In this document: one piece after another, positions 43,069 through 52,711 of the stretch
Layout of the letters: every line of letters starts with the position of its first letter
Numbering within the stretch: the first letter of the stretch is position 1
NCBI GenBank assembly: GCA_016845145.1
Contig: JAERTE010000141.1
Location: 1-64,000, forward strand
From: Rhodospirillaceae bacterium
Lineage (GTDB): Bacteria; Pseudomonadota; Alphaproteobacteria; Rhodospirillales; Casp-alpha2
Reading direction: 5' to 3'
DNA length: 64,000 nt
Translations under genes and position numbers: made by a program
The notes under the pieces: model-generated
Told to the model about the DNA's origin: nothing
What the model saw: the letters and a program-made list of their open reading frames with translations, nothing else
The model's database searches: none

Positions 43069-44631
43069 CTATTTGTGAGCTTCCGCAGTGGATGACGAGA
43101 TATCCAGCGCGCGTAGATACAATGCGTGATTTTTCGCGAGATGTTTGGCTATTCGAACATCCGTATAGGCTTTTCGGCGTTCCGGTGGGCAAGTGTCGCG
43201 GAGCGCCTTGCGACGCTGTTCTTCCTGAATTCCCGGAGTGCGCCATGACGAAAACGTAACTTGTGCCTTGAGCCGCCCGGAGATTGCGTTGTCGATGACC
43301 GGCTGCAAGCCCGACTTCAACTGGCTTGTGCATACGACCGGGCGTACGCCGAGACCGTGCAATGCATAGCCCGACGGGGCCATGAAGCGTGACCAGGTAA
43401 GGGTGATCTCTCCGTCGTTCGGCAGCCTGATCACCGTTTGCACAGATCCCTTGCCGAACGATGCCGTGCCGACAATCACCGCTCTATCCCGGTCCTGCAA
43501 TGCAGCGGCGACAATTTCCGAAGCTGAGGCGGATTTCCCGTCGATCATGACGACCACCGGCACCCCGTCTGCCAAATCCCGCCCGCCGGCCTCGTAGTGA
43601 TGCAGACTATCGGGATGCCGTCCGCGGGTGGTCAGGATATGACCATGTGTCAGCATCAGATCGGCGACTTTGATGGATTGTTTGAGAAGCCCGCCCGGAT
43701 TGCCGCGAAGATCGAGAACGATGCCGGCCAACCCGTCTTTTGCCGCCATTTTGGCACCTTCTATTTCGTCTCCGACCGATCGCGCCGTGCCTTGATTGAA
43801 ATTGGAGACTTTTAAGTACAAAAGGTTGCCTTCAAGCCGGGCGGTTACGGTGTTCGGTACAATATGTTGGCGCTCCATGACGACACTGAGAGAGCGTTCC
43901 TCCGATGGGCGGAACACGGTCACACGCACCTCGGAATTGGTCGGGCCGCGTAACTTCGACACCACCTGTTTTGATTCGTGGCCGATCGGAGTTTCGTCGA
44001 TATGTGTGATCCGGTCTCCTTTTTGTAATCCGACATGATGGGCTGGTGTGTCGGGCGTGACGCCGGTAATCGTCGCTATCCGATCTTTCATCTTGAAGCG
44101 GATGCCGATACCGCCGAAACCGTCACGGCGCGCACGGTTTCTGCGGGCTTCCGACGCACCGGCATAGCGCGAGTACAAGTCCAGTCCCGATAAAGCACCG
44201 TCAAAAACCGCCTCGTAAAGCTTTTCGGCACTGGCATTGTGCATTTCCCGTGAGCGGACTCGTGCGGCTGTAGCAAGATTGACTGTCAACGCGGCCCATC
44301 CGTACGCGTCATTGTGCTTGGGGCGCGGCAGGCTCGCGATTTCTCCGCCTGCCAGGCTCAACCGTATGGTTTGCTGGTCTTGAACGACCGTTAACCCGGG
44401 ATCGATCGCGGCAAAGCCCTTTATTCCCTCCAGCGCCACGAATTCGATATCGACGGGATTGATATATTTCTCAACGATACCGCCGTATCCGGCTGAAAAG
44501 ACCTCCAGTGCCTGTGGAGAATGCGGTTTTGGCGGGCTTGAGGTGATCGGAGGCGGCGCGCCGCAGGCGGCCAATGTCAGCACCAAGATACATGCTGGCC
44601 ACAAAGATAAGCGCTGGAAAGAATTCACCAT
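43069..44631 (-). CDS. S41-family C-terminal processing protease, lipoprotein
   Basis: A 520-residue protein with a lipobox (LVLTLAAC, Cys23), so membrane-anchored in the periplasm. A PDZ domain (~185-260, PAHHVGLQKGDRITHIDETP) precedes the S41 peptidase domain with GIVLDLRGNPGGLLKQSIKV, the catalytic Ser in MIDGKSASASEIVAAALQD and the Lys in GTASFGKGSVQTVI, the Ser-Lys dyad of CtpA/Prc. It degrades or trims periplasmic proteins. The C-terminal ~80 residues after the peptidase core are polar. It follows rnr by 70 bp. Confidence 0.93.
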   Translation of the reverse strand: MVNSFQRLSLWPACILVLTLAACGAPPPITSSPPKPHSPQALEVFSAGYGGIVEKYINPVDIEFVALEGIKGFAAIDPGLTVVQDQQTIRLSLAGGEIASLPRPKHNDAYGWAALTVNLATAARVRSREMHNASAEKLYEAVFDGALSGLDLYSRYAGASEARRNRARRDGFGGIGIRFKMKDRIATITGVTPDTPAHHVGLQKGDRITHIDETPIGHESKQVVSKLRGPTNSEVRVTVFRPSEERSLSVVMERQHIVPNTVTARLEGNLLYLKVSNFNQGTARSVGDEIEGAKMAAKDGLAGIVLDLRGNPGGLLKQSIKVADLMLTHGHILTTRGRHPDSLHHYEAGGRDLADGVPVVVMIDGKSASASEIVAAALQDRDRAVIVGTASFGKGSVQTVIRLPNDGEITLTWSRFMAPSGYALHGLGVRPVVCTSQLKSGLQPVIDNAISGRLKAQVTFSSWRTPGIQEEQRRKALRDTCPPERRKAYTDVRIAKHLAKNHALYLRALDISSSTAEAHK

Positions 44632-44701
44632 ATTGGGATTTTCTCATGAAACCGGGCTTGGCGTCACTCAAAAAGCCGATTTGTCGGCATACTTGGGCCA
44701 A

Positions 44702-46945
44702 TTAACCGCTTTTGCCTCGATTTCTGGCCTTTCGGCGGGCGCTGCGGCTTCGTCCCTTGGCTTTTGGCTTGGAGCCTCGGGCGGGGCCGTTTCGCCGCTG
44801 CGGTGGTGGTGCACCCGAATCCAACACACTGAAAATCATACCGCCGGTAACCGGCACGGCCTCCATCAACATGACATCAATAGGTTGACCCAAACGGTAG
44901 GTCCGGCCCGACCGCCGGCCAACCAGAGCATGCAGTTTGTCATCATGGGTGTAATAGTCATCGGGTAAGCTTCGGATCGGCACCAGTCCGTCGGCACCGG
45001 TTTCTTCCAGCGTTACGAACAAGCCGGCACGTGTGACACCATTGATACGCCCATCAAATGTCGCGCCGACCCGGTTTGCTAGGTAGCGGGCCGTATAGCG
45101 GTCAACGGCATCTCGTTCGGCCGCCGAGGCGCGGCGTTCAAGTGTCGACAATTCTTCCCCCAAGTTACTCAGGTCCTCAAACTCCTCCACGGCGCCGCCA
45201 TCGCCCAGATCAAGGCCGGCAATCAACGTGCGATGAACCACCAGATCGGCATAGCGGCGGATTGGTGATGTGAAATGGCAGTAACGCCGGAGCGCCAAGC
45301 CGAAGTGACCAATGTTTTCAGGGTTGTATTCCGCTTGCGCCTGGGAGCGCAGTACCACTTCGCTGACCATGTGACGGTGCGGTGTGTCGGCGACCTTTTT
45401 CAAGATTTGATTGAATTGTATCGGTTTGACGGTCTGCCCCTTGGAAAACCTCATGTCCAAAGATGCAAGGAACTGGGACAGCGCCTCGATTTTTTCCGCC
45501 GATGGTTGGTCGTGAATACGGTACATGCAGGGCAGTCGTCGTTTTTCCAGGGCTTCCGCCGCAGCGACGTTAGCTGTTACCATAAATTCTTCGATCAACT
45601 TGTGGCTGTCCAACCGATCGCGTTCGCGAATGGCGGCGACGCTGCCATCGTCAGCCATGATGACTTGCCGTTCCGACAACTCCAGCTGCAAGGCATTGCG
45701 GTCGCGGCGAAATGTGTCCAGGGCGTCGAATGCGCCATAGAGCGGCGAGATTACAGTCTGCAAAAGCGGTTCGGTCGATTCGTCGGGGGTACCATCGCGG
45801 GCCTGCTGGACTTGTTCGTAGGTTAATCTCGCAGCCGATCGCATCAATCCGCGCACGAATTTATGGCGTGTCAGATGTCCGTTTGCATCAATCCAGAAGT
45901 GAACGGCTAAGCACGGTCTGTCCTCATCCGGAACAAGGGAGCACCATCCGTTGGATAGAGCTTCCGGCAGCATGGGGACGACACGATCCGGGAAATAGAC
46001 GGAGTTACCTCGTTTGCGGGCCTCGTTGTCCAGCGCCGAGTGCGGGCGGACATACCACGACACATCGGCGATGGCGACCAGGCAATGCCAGCCACCGGGA
46101 TTCTCGGGGTCGGGCTCCGCCCATATGGCGTCATCGAAATCTCGCGCGTCGGCGCCGTCGATGGTGACGAGCGGAAGTGCGCGCAAATCCTCCCGCGCGC
46201 CCAACGGTACTCCAATTGCGCCGTCCGCTTCGGCTTCCGCGTCGGGTGGAAAGACATAGGGAATCTCGTGTTGATGGATGGCGATCAGACTGATCGCGTT
46301 GGGATCATCCATGTTTTCGAGGCGCTCGACCACCTTGGCGCGCCGCAGGCCTAAGTGTTTGCCAGGTAGAATTGAGGCGCGGACCAATTCGCCATGTTCC
46401 GCGCCGGCGGAATCGCCGGCTTGAACGATAAACTCGCCACGATCACGGCGATTGGTGGGGCGAATGCGGTCTTCGCGTTCGGTTTTCTCTAAGATTCCCA
46501 ATATCTGCGCGGGCGCTGACGAAATTCGGCGAATGGTTTTGGCTCGGTATCCGGTCCGGGTCGGCGTTAGCCGTACCAGCACCTGATCACCAACACCCAA
46601 CGCAGGGCGGCCACGAGGCTCGGGCACCATGATGATGGCCGGGGGCGTGTCGTCGACCTCCCAGTTCATGGGCGTGGCGAACAGATCGCCGTCATCATCG
46701 ACTCTGGATATCTGCACCAAGATGACTTCGGGCAGGCGTCCTGCATCGCCGAAGCGCCGGCCGCGGCCTTTGCGCAGCGAGCCATCCTGATGTAGTTCAC
46801 GCAGGACTTTTTTTAACAGCCGTTTTTGTTCCGCATCCATGCCGAAAGCCCGCGCAATTTCGCGTTTACCCACGTCTTTCGGGCTGTCCTGGATGAATTC
46901 GAGGATTTCCTCTCGGCTCGGGAAAGGGGCGGGGGGCTTCGCCAA
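44702..46945 (-). CDS. rnr: Ribonuclease R
   Basis: A 747-residue RNase II-family 3'-5' exoribonuclease. An N-terminal winged helix (REEILEFIQDSPKDVGKREI) and cold-shock domains precede the RNB domain with its catalytic aspartates (LVTIDGADARDFDDAIWAEP); HFTSPIRRYADLVVHRTLIA is the conserved RNB end. An S1 domain (GATFDGRINGVTRAGLFVTL) and a strongly basic tail follow (GRSRSARRKARNRGKSG), which helps it unwind structured RNA. The gene lies 20 bp after topA on the same strand. Confidence 0.96.
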   Translation of the reverse strand: MAKPPAPFPSREEILEFIQDSPKDVGKREIARAFGMDAEQKRLLKKVLRELHQDGSLRKGRGRRFGDAGRLPEVILVQISRVDDDGDLFATPMNWEVDDTPPAIIMVPEPRGRPALGVGDQVLVRLTPTRTGYRAKTIRRISSAPAQILGILEKTEREDRIRPTNRRDRGEFIVQAGDSAGAEHGELVRASILPGKHLGLRRAKVVERLENMDDPNAISLIAIHQHEIPYVFPPDAEAEADGAIGVPLGAREDLRALPLVTIDGADARDFDDAIWAEPDPENPGGWHCLVAIADVSWYVRPHSALDNEARKRGNSVYFPDRVVPMLPEALSNGWCSLVPDEDRPCLAVHFWIDANGHLTRHKFVRGLMRSAARLTYEQVQQARDGTPDESTEPLLQTVISPLYGAFDALDTFRRDRNALQLELSERQVIMADDGSVAAIRERDRLDSHKLIEEFMVTANVAAAEALEKRRLPCMYRIHDQPSAEKIEALSQFLASLDMRFSKGQTVKPIQFNQILKKVADTPHRHMVSEVVLRSQAQAEYNPENIGHFGLALRRYCHFTSPIRRYADLVVHRTLIAGLDLGDGGAVEEFEDLSNLGEELSTLERRASAAERDAVDRYTARYLANRVGATFDGRINGVTRAGLFVTLEETGADGLVPIRSLPDDYYTHDDKLHALVGRRSGRTYRLGQPIDVMLMEAVPVTGGMIFSVLDSGAPPPQRRNGPARGSKPKAKGRSRSARRKARNRGKSG

Positions 46946-46965
46946 TGCGTGCTCGCTGAAATCGC

Positions 46966-49566
46966 TTACGCGGATTTTTTGCGGGTTGAGGTTCCGGACT
47001 TGGCCTTGGTCGTTTTGGCTTTCGTGGTCTTGGCCTTGCCGCCTTTGCCGCTTTTCCCCGCTTTGGCGTCCAGTAGCTCGACTGCCTGTTCCAGCGTGAC
47101 ATTGTCCTTGTCCATGTCCTTGGGCAAGGTCGCCATCAATTTACCATGTTTGACGTAAGGGCCCCATCGTCCTGTTCGTTGGGTGATGGGCTTGCCGTCC
47201 TTGGGGTGGTTCCCCAGTTCTTTCGGTGGGTCTTTGCGGGGCGCGTTGGCAAACAAGTGTACGGCGCGATTAAGGCCCACGGTTAAGACATCGTCGTCAC
47301 CCTTCAGCGAAACGTAAGTTGCCCCCATCTTGATGTAGGGACCAAAGCGACCGATGGCAGCGGTGATCATCACGTTTTCATCCGGATGCATGCCAACGTC
47401 CCGTGGCAACGCCAGCAGCCCGACGGCTTTGTCCAGATCGACATCGGCCGGGTCCAGGGTGCGCGGCAGCGACGAGCGTTTCGGTTTGCTCTTCTTCTTG
47501 CCCTCACCTTCCGGCTCGCCCAATTGCACGTACCATCCATACGGGCCCTGGCGCAGAGTGACCATGATCTGGCTTTCCGGATGCAGGCCGAGTTCTTTTG
47601 GTCCGCCGCCGTTACCGGCAGCATCGGTGTTCTCGTCGTTAACGGCCAAGGGCCGAGTGTAACGGCATTCGGGGTAATTTCCGCAACCGATAAAGGCACC
47701 GAATTTTCCGAGTTTTAAATTCAAACGACCGTCATCGCAGCTGGGGCACTTCCGTGGATCCTTGCCGTCGCCCAGGTCGCGGAAAAAATGCGGCCCTAAA
47801 AGTTCATCAAGACGATCCAACACGGCGGAAACACGAAGATCCTTGGTATCGTCAACCAACGACGAGAATGGATCCCAGAAATCGCGCAAAACTGTCTTCC
47901 AGGCAATACGGCCGCCGGAAACATCGTCCAGTTTCTCTTCCAGGTCAGCGGTGAAGTCATAGGCGACGTAGCGGGTAAAATAACTCTCCAGGAATGCCGT
48001 CACCACGCGGCCGCGGTCTTCGGGCGTGAACCGGCGCTTTTCCAGCACAACGTAATTGCGGTCCTGCAAAACGGAAATGATGCTGGCATAGGTCGACGGG
48101 CGGCCAATACCTAATTCTTCCAGTGTTTTGACAAGGCTTGCTTCGGAGAAACGCGGCGGTGGTTGCGTAAAGTGTTGTTCGGGCGTCACATCGCCGCGTT
48201 CAACCGCATCCTTCTCATTCAGCGGCGGCAAAATGCGATCTTCACCGATACTCTCTTTACCACTCTGCTCATCGCGGCCTTCGCGATACAGCTTGAGGAA
48301 GCCATCGAACGCGATGACGGAGCCGGTCGCGCGCAACTGTACGTCTGTGTCGCCGGCGTTGAGGTCTACGGCCACTTGGTCAAGGACGGCCGATTCCATC
48401 TGACTGGCAACGGTGCGCTGCCATATCAGCCGATAGAGCGCCATCTGGTCATCGTCGAGATAGCTCTTCATTTCCGGCGGGCGTCGGAACAGGTCTGTCG
48501 GGCGGATCGCTTCGTGCGCTTCTTGTGCGTTTTTGGCCTTGGATTTGTAGACCCGTGCACTATCCGGCACGTAATTATCGCCATAGTCTTTTGCGATCAG
48601 AGCGCGGCTTGCGCCAATGGCTTCGCCAGCCATTTGCACGCCGTCGGTCCGCATATAGGTGATCAGGCCAACGGTTTCGCCACCGATGTTAACCCCTTCA
48701 TAGAGCCGTTGCGCAACCTGCATCGTGCGTTTGGCAGAGAATCGAAGCTTTCGGGAGGCTTCTTGCTGAAGGGTCGAGGTTGTAAACGGCGGGGCCGGGT
48801 TGCGGCGAGATTTTTTGCGTTCGATTTTGGCGACTGAAAAGTCCCGCGACTCGATAGCGGCGACAGCGCGTAGGGCAGTTGCCTCATTGCCAATATCTAG
48901 CTTGTCGAGCTTTTTGCCGTCGAAATGCGTCAGGTTAGCATCAAACGCAGCGCCATCGGGTGTGCGGAACTGCGCTTTTACGGACCAGTATTCCTGCGCG
49001 ATGAAATTCTCGATCTCGGTCTCGCGTTCGCATATCAACCGAAGTGCGACGGATTGCACGCGCCCAGCCGACCGGCTGCCCGGGAGTTTGCGCCACAACA
49101 CCGGCGATAACGTGAAGCCAACCAGATAATCAAGCGCCCGGCGGGCCAAATAAGCTTCAATAAGTTCACTGTCGAGTTCGCGTGGATGGTTGAACGCCTC
49201 TAAGATAGCGTCCTTGGTGATTTCGTTAAACACCACGCGTTTGACGTCAACGCCTTTGAGCTTCTTGTCGTTTTCCAGCAATTCCCGAACATGCCATGAA
49301 ATCGCCTCACCTTCGCGGTCGGGGTCAGTGGCCAGGTAAAGTTTGTCGGCGCCCTTCAAGGCCTGAGCGATTTCGCGCACATGCTTTTTCGCTTTGCCGT
49401 CGACCTCCCAAGCCATGGAGAAGTCCTGGTCAGGCTGAACGGAGCCATCCTTCGCCGGCAGATCACGCACGTGGCCATAGCTGGCGAGCACGGTGTAATC
49501 GCTGCCGAGGTATTTGTTGATGGTCTTGGCCTTGGCTGGCGATTCGACAACAACAACGCTACTCAT
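46966..49566 (-). CDS. topA: DNA topoisomerase I
   Basis: An 866-residue type IA topoisomerase relaxing negative supercoils. The TOPRIM domain is present (VVESPAKAKTINKYLG; acidic triad in ATDPDREGEAISWHVRELL), as is the active-site tyrosine in VGLITYMRTDGVQM. One zinc ribbon remains (KCPSCDDGRLNLKLGKFGAF, then IGCGNYPEC), followed by repeated C-terminal TOP domains (GRFGPYIKMGATYVSL; GRWGPYVKHG) and a Lys-rich tail (KAKTTKAKTTKAKSG), as is usual in alphaproteobacteria. Followed directly by rnr. Confidence 0.97.
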   Translation of the reverse strand: MSSVVVVESPAKAKTINKYLGSDYTVLASYGHVRDLPAKDGSVQPDQDFSMAWEVDGKAKKHVREIAQALKGADKLYLATDPDREGEAISWHVRELLENDKKLKGVDVKRVVFNEITKDAILEAFNHPRELDSELIEAYLARRALDYLVGFTLSPVLWRKLPGSRSAGRVQSVALRLICERETEIENFIAQEYWSVKAQFRTPDGAAFDANLTHFDGKKLDKLDIGNEATALRAVAAIESRDFSVAKIERKKSRRNPAPPFTTSTLQQEASRKLRFSAKRTMQVAQRLYEGVNIGGETVGLITYMRTDGVQMAGEAIGASRALIAKDYGDNYVPDSARVYKSKAKNAQEAHEAIRPTDLFRRPPEMKSYLDDDQMALYRLIWQRTVASQMESAVLDQVAVDLNAGDTDVQLRATGSVIAFDGFLKLYREGRDEQSGKESIGEDRILPPLNEKDAVERGDVTPEQHFTQPPPRFSEASLVKTLEELGIGRPSTYASIISVLQDRNYVVLEKRRFTPEDRGRVVTAFLESYFTRYVAYDFTADLEEKLDDVSGGRIAWKTVLRDFWDPFSSLVDDTKDLRVSAVLDRLDELLGPHFFRDLGDGKDPRKCPSCDDGRLNLKLGKFGAFIGCGNYPECRYTRPLAVNDENTDAAGNGGGPKELGLHPESQIMVTLRQGPYGWYVQLGEPEGEGKKKSKPKRSSLPRTLDPADVDLDKAVGLLALPRDVGMHPDENVMITAAIGRFGPYIKMGATYVSLKGDDDVLTVGLNRAVHLFANAPRKDPPKELGNHPKDGKPITQRTGRWGPYVKHGKLMATLPKDMDKDNVTLEQAVELLDAKAGKSGKGGKAKTTKAKTTKAKSGTSTRKKSA

Positions 49567-49800
49567 GATGCAAGCCGGCTCCCCGGAATTGGTGAAAACT
49601 GTAGTGCGCCCGTCTGACCACCCCTATGGCAGCGTCGTGCGGGATGGGAGAATTGGCTACTTCTCGGTCGGTTGTCAACCAATGGATCATTGCTGGCGAA
49701 AACATAACCGATCTGCAAACAGCCCGATCACAATTTTGTGACATATAAATTAACACAGTGTTTCTTTCGGAATATCAAGTGGTTCGCTATATATGAGAAC

Positions 49801-50193
49801 ATGTTTAAGAAAGGCATCACCGAAGACCAGATCATTGCCAATATGCGCGATGATTTTCTTGCGGACGCAACCAAACGCTTGGCGCTGCTGCGTGAAAATC
49901 TTGCTGCGGCCCGTCGCCGAGATTGCGAAAACAACCCAATTGTGACCTTCCGTGCCGAGGTTCACACCCTCAAGGGCATGGGACAGGCCTTCGGGTTTCC
50001 TTCGCTGACCTTGATCAGCCGTCGGCTGGAAGGGTATCTCAGAAATCATTCGCCGGAGGCATTTGCCGGTGACGCCGACATTGATGGTTTTCTCGATTCT
50101 ATCGCAGACGTAATTGCGGCAGGCGAGGAGCCCGATGATGATAAACTGGACGATATTCTCGATAGCCTGCCGCCGCCGGTACCCGAGGAATAA
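49801..50193 (+). CDS. Hpt-domain phosphotransfer protein
   Basis: A 130-residue helical protein with the phosphotransfer motif VHTLKGMGQAFGFPSLTLIS; His55 is the candidate phospho-acceptor. The helices before and after fit an Hpt four-helix bundle; the C-terminus is acidic (EEPDDDKLDDILDSLPPP). I chose the ATG at 49801 since residues upstream of it are not Hpt-like. It lies alone on the plus strand between topA and dprA; no kinase is adjacent, so it must relay phosphate for a remote histidine kinase. Confidence 0.82.
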   Translation: MFKKGITEDQIIANMRDDFLADATKRLALLRENLAAARRRDCENNPIVTFRAEVHTLKGMGQAFGFPSLTLISRRLEGYLRNHSPEAFAGDADIDGFLDSIADVIAAGEEPDDDKLDDILDSLPPPVPEE

Positions 50194-50211
50194 TCACAAA
50201 ACAGTCGACGC

Positions 50212-51369
50212 CTAAACGGCGGCGCGCAGCGATATGCGCCCACCGGGATGACGCTCCAGGCGTCCGCCCAGTTCCAATTCCGTGAAAACCATTTGTGCCG
50301 TATCGGACGGCACACCCGTATGGCGAACGATATCGTCGATACTCGAGGGCGTCGTGCCCAGTGCTGCGACAATATCGCGCCTGGCCTCATCAGATGTGGC
50401 CGCATCCTGTGGGGCTGATTGCGGGTTGAGATGCTTGTGAATATCAAGAGCCGGTAGTCTTGTCGGCGGGTTCCGCTGCACTTGTGCGTGTTGCCAATTT
50501 CCCGACCAGGCGGAGCTTACATCCTCTGCGCTTTCGGTCAGAATAGCACCATCGCGCAGCAGTTGGTTGGTGCCGCGCCCGCGCGGATCATGGGCAGCCC
50601 CGGGGGCGGCGAATACGTCACGCCCTTGCTCCCCGGCTAATCTTGCGGTGATCAACGATCCGGAACGGAGCGATGCCTCGACGACGACGACGCCCCGTGC
50701 CATGCCGGAGATGATCCGATTGCGGCGGGGAAAATGCCGTGCCGTGGGTGCCTCACCGGGGCGGACTTCCGAAATCAGCGCACCGGATTCGGCGATGGCA
50801 TCGTAGAGTTTTCGGTTTTGGCGCGGATAGATGACGTCGACGCCACCACCCAAAACCGCCACTGTGCCGCTGGCCAATGCGCCGCGATGCGCTGCCGCGT
50901 CAATACCAAGTGCCAGGCCCGACACCACCGCTAATCCAGATTGCCCTAAGTCCGTCGCCAGGGATTGGGCGAGTTGCTGAGCGTTGGCCGATGCGTTGCG
51001 CGCACCAACGACGGCAATGGATTTTTTGCCAAGCAATGCCTTGTTGCCACGTACCGATAAGAAGGCCGGCGCATCCTCGATCATGGCCAGAAGGGGTGGG
51101 TAACCCTCTTCACCGTGGAACACGAGGTCTGCGCCAACGTTTTCGTGGCTTTCATATTCGCGCTTGGCTGCGTCTTCACTGCAAAGGCGAGGAGCCTTGC
51201 CGCCGGCGCGTCTGGAAATATCGGGTAAGGCACGTAGGGCTTCGCCGGCGTTTCCAAACCGCTGAACCAGCCGGTGGAAAGTGACCGGCCCCACGTGTTG
51301 GCTGCGAATCAATCGAATCTGATCAATTTGATCTTTTTTAGAGAACAAGTTTGACTTATAAACACTCAT
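50212..51369 (-). CDS. dprA: DNA processing protein DprA/Smf
   Basis: A 385-residue protein that loads RecA on incoming single-stranded DNA. The Rossmann-like domain shows SIAVVGARNASANAQQLAQS, VVSGLALGIDAAAHRGALAS, GTVAVLGGGVDVIYP and RNRIISGMARGVVVVEA, and the C-terminal winged helix is present (IDDIVRHTGVPSDTAQMVFT). Start chosen at MSVYKSNLF (51369) rather than the longer frame from 51405. Position between gst and topA fits the conserved alphaproteobacterial order. Confidence 0.94.
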   Translation of the reverse strand: MSVYKSNLFSKKDQIDQIRLIRSQHVGPVTFHRLVQRFGNAGEALRALPDISRRAGGKAPRLCSEDAAKREYESHENVGADLVFHGEEGYPPLLAMIEDAPAFLSVRGNKALLGKKSIAVVGARNASANAQQLAQSLATDLGQSGLAVVSGLALGIDAAAHRGALASGTVAVLGGGVDVIYPRQNRKLYDAIAESGALISEVRPGEAPTARHFPRRNRIISGMARGVVVVEASLRSGSLITARLAGEQGRDVFAAPGAAHDPRGRGTNQLLRDGAILTESAEDVSSAWSGNWQHAQVQRNPPTRLPALDIHKHLNPQSAPQDAATSDEARRDIVAALGTTPSSIDDIVRHTGVPSDTAQMVFTELELGGRLERHPGGRISLRAAV

Positions 51370-51440
51370 AAAGAGTATTTGATCGCACGCGGACTGTTTT
51401 GTCAATCTTGTTTACGGCGTGTGATTGTTGGCTTTTTCGA

Positions 51441-52070
51441 TCAGGCCTTTGCGCTGGGACGTGCCGACACGGTATCGTGCCACCGCTGCAAAGCCGTTTG
51501 GTCTTCACCAATGCGCTTTTTCAGCACGCGCGCGAAATCAATGGCACACAAGGCGGCAATATCGGCAATGGTGTAGTCGTCTCCGGCGATGAACGGGCTT
51601 TCATTGAGCCGTTCATTAAGGGTGTCATAGAAGATATCAACGCGCTTCATGCCGCGTTCGGCGAGTGCCGGGATTTGCTCGAAATCGTGCGGTCCGGCCA
51701 AGGCACGACCGGCGAAGAACTCAACCGTGTTGCGTACGCTGTCGGCGACGGGCTGAAGACCCTCAATCTCCATGCGGCGGTGCCACATTTCCACGTTGGC
51801 CTTGCCCACGGCGCCGGTGCCGAACAAAGCCGGTTCCGGTTGAATTTCATCGAGATAGCGGCAGATGGCGACGCTTTCACAGATGACCGTTCCGTCGTCG
51901 AGTTCCAAAGCCGGCACGCTGATGCGCGAGTTGATCGCTTTGTAGTCGTCGCCCATCTGTTGCTTGGTGCCCAGATCGATGTTGACCTTCTCCAACTCAA
52001 TGCCTTTTTCGGCGGCAAAAATGCGAACTCGGCGCGGGTTCGGCGCCCGCTCATAATCGTATAGCTTCAT
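51441..52070 (-). CDS. Glutathione S-transferase family protein
   Basis: A 209-residue GST. The thioredoxin-like domain has the usual MKLYDYERAPNPRRVRIFAA start and VPALELDDGTVICESVAICR (cis-Pro and Glu-Ser contacts to glutathione). The helical C-domain ends with PFIAGDDYTIADIAALCAID (N-capping box). The long frame extending upstream to 52346 lies inside plsY in another frame, so the ATG at 52070, overlapping plsY by 4 bp, is right. Substrate unknown. Confidence 0.93.
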   Translation of the reverse strand: MKLYDYERAPNPRRVRIFAAEKGIELEKVNIDLGTKQQMGDDYKAINSRISVPALELDDGTVICESVAICRYLDEIQPEPALFGTGAVGKANVEMWHRRMEIEGLQPVADSVRNTVEFFAGRALAGPHDFEQIPALAERGMKRVDIFYDTLNERLNESPFIAGDDYTIADIAALCAIDFARVLKKRIGEDQTALQRWHDTVSARPSAKA

Positions 52071-52708
52071 GGTGTTTCCCCATTGTCTTGAACTGTATCG
52101 GCTTGATCCGTCTTTTTGGCGCCGATTTTGGATTCCTCGCCCTTCATAAGGCGCGCGATGTTTTCGTGATGGCGCACGAAGCCCAGCATCGCCAATCCGC
52201 CTGCCATCAGCGAGACCGCTGGCATGTCCAACCAATAGGCGTAGGCCGGCGCCGCCGCCAGTGTGACCAATGCCGCCAGCGATGAGTATCGAAACACGCC
52301 TGCCGTCAACAACCATGTGGCGCAGGCGGCAACTCCGATAGGCCATGCGGTAAACAGCAAAACGCCAAGCGTCGTGGCGAAACCCTTGCCGCCCTTGAAT
52401 TTGAGCCAGACCGGGAAGTTGTGCCCGAATACCGCCATGAAACCCGCAATCAATCCGGCTTCAGCATTCCAAATGTACGCCGCCGTCACCGCCGCCGCGG
52501 CACCTTTGCCCGAATCACAAACCAGGGTCAGGAAGGCGATGAATTTGTTGCCCGTGCGCAGCACATTGGTCGCACCGATGTTGCCGGACCCGATATCGCG
52601 GATGTCACCCATACCGGCAAGGCGCGTCAACACCAATCCGAACGGCACAGACCCCAGCAAATAACCGAGTGCTGCGGCGAGCGCCTGATAGGGTTCAAAC
52701 GCGCTCAC
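52067..52708 (-). CDS. plsY: Glycerol-3-phosphate acyltransferase PlsY
   Basis: A 213-residue inner-membrane enzyme transferring acyl from acyl-phosphate to glycerol-3-phosphate, first step of phospholipid synthesis. Motifs: GYLLGSVPFGLVLTRLAGM, DIRDIGSGNIGATNVLRTGN, GHNFPVWLKFKGGKGFATTL and a final HHENIARLMKGEE. Five to six membrane helices. Lies 3 bp after pyrC and overlaps the gst gene. Confidence 0.97.
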   Translation of the reverse strand: MSAFEPYQALAAALGYLLGSVPFGLVLTRLAGMGDIRDIGSGNIGATNVLRTGNKFIAFLTLVCDSGKGAAAAVTAAYIWNAEAGLIAGFMAVFGHNFPVWLKFKGGKGFATTLGVLLFTAWPIGVAACATWLLTAGVFRYSSLAALVTLAAAPAYAYWLDMPAVSLMAGGLAMLGFVRHHENIARLMKGEESKIGAKKTDQADTVQDNGETP

Positions 52709-52711
52709 GGT

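Noticed and set aside
52071-52346. Upstream extension of the glutathione S-transferase frame
   Set aside because: It lies inside plsY in another frame, and the family's conserved start (MKLYDYERAPNPRR) is at 52070.
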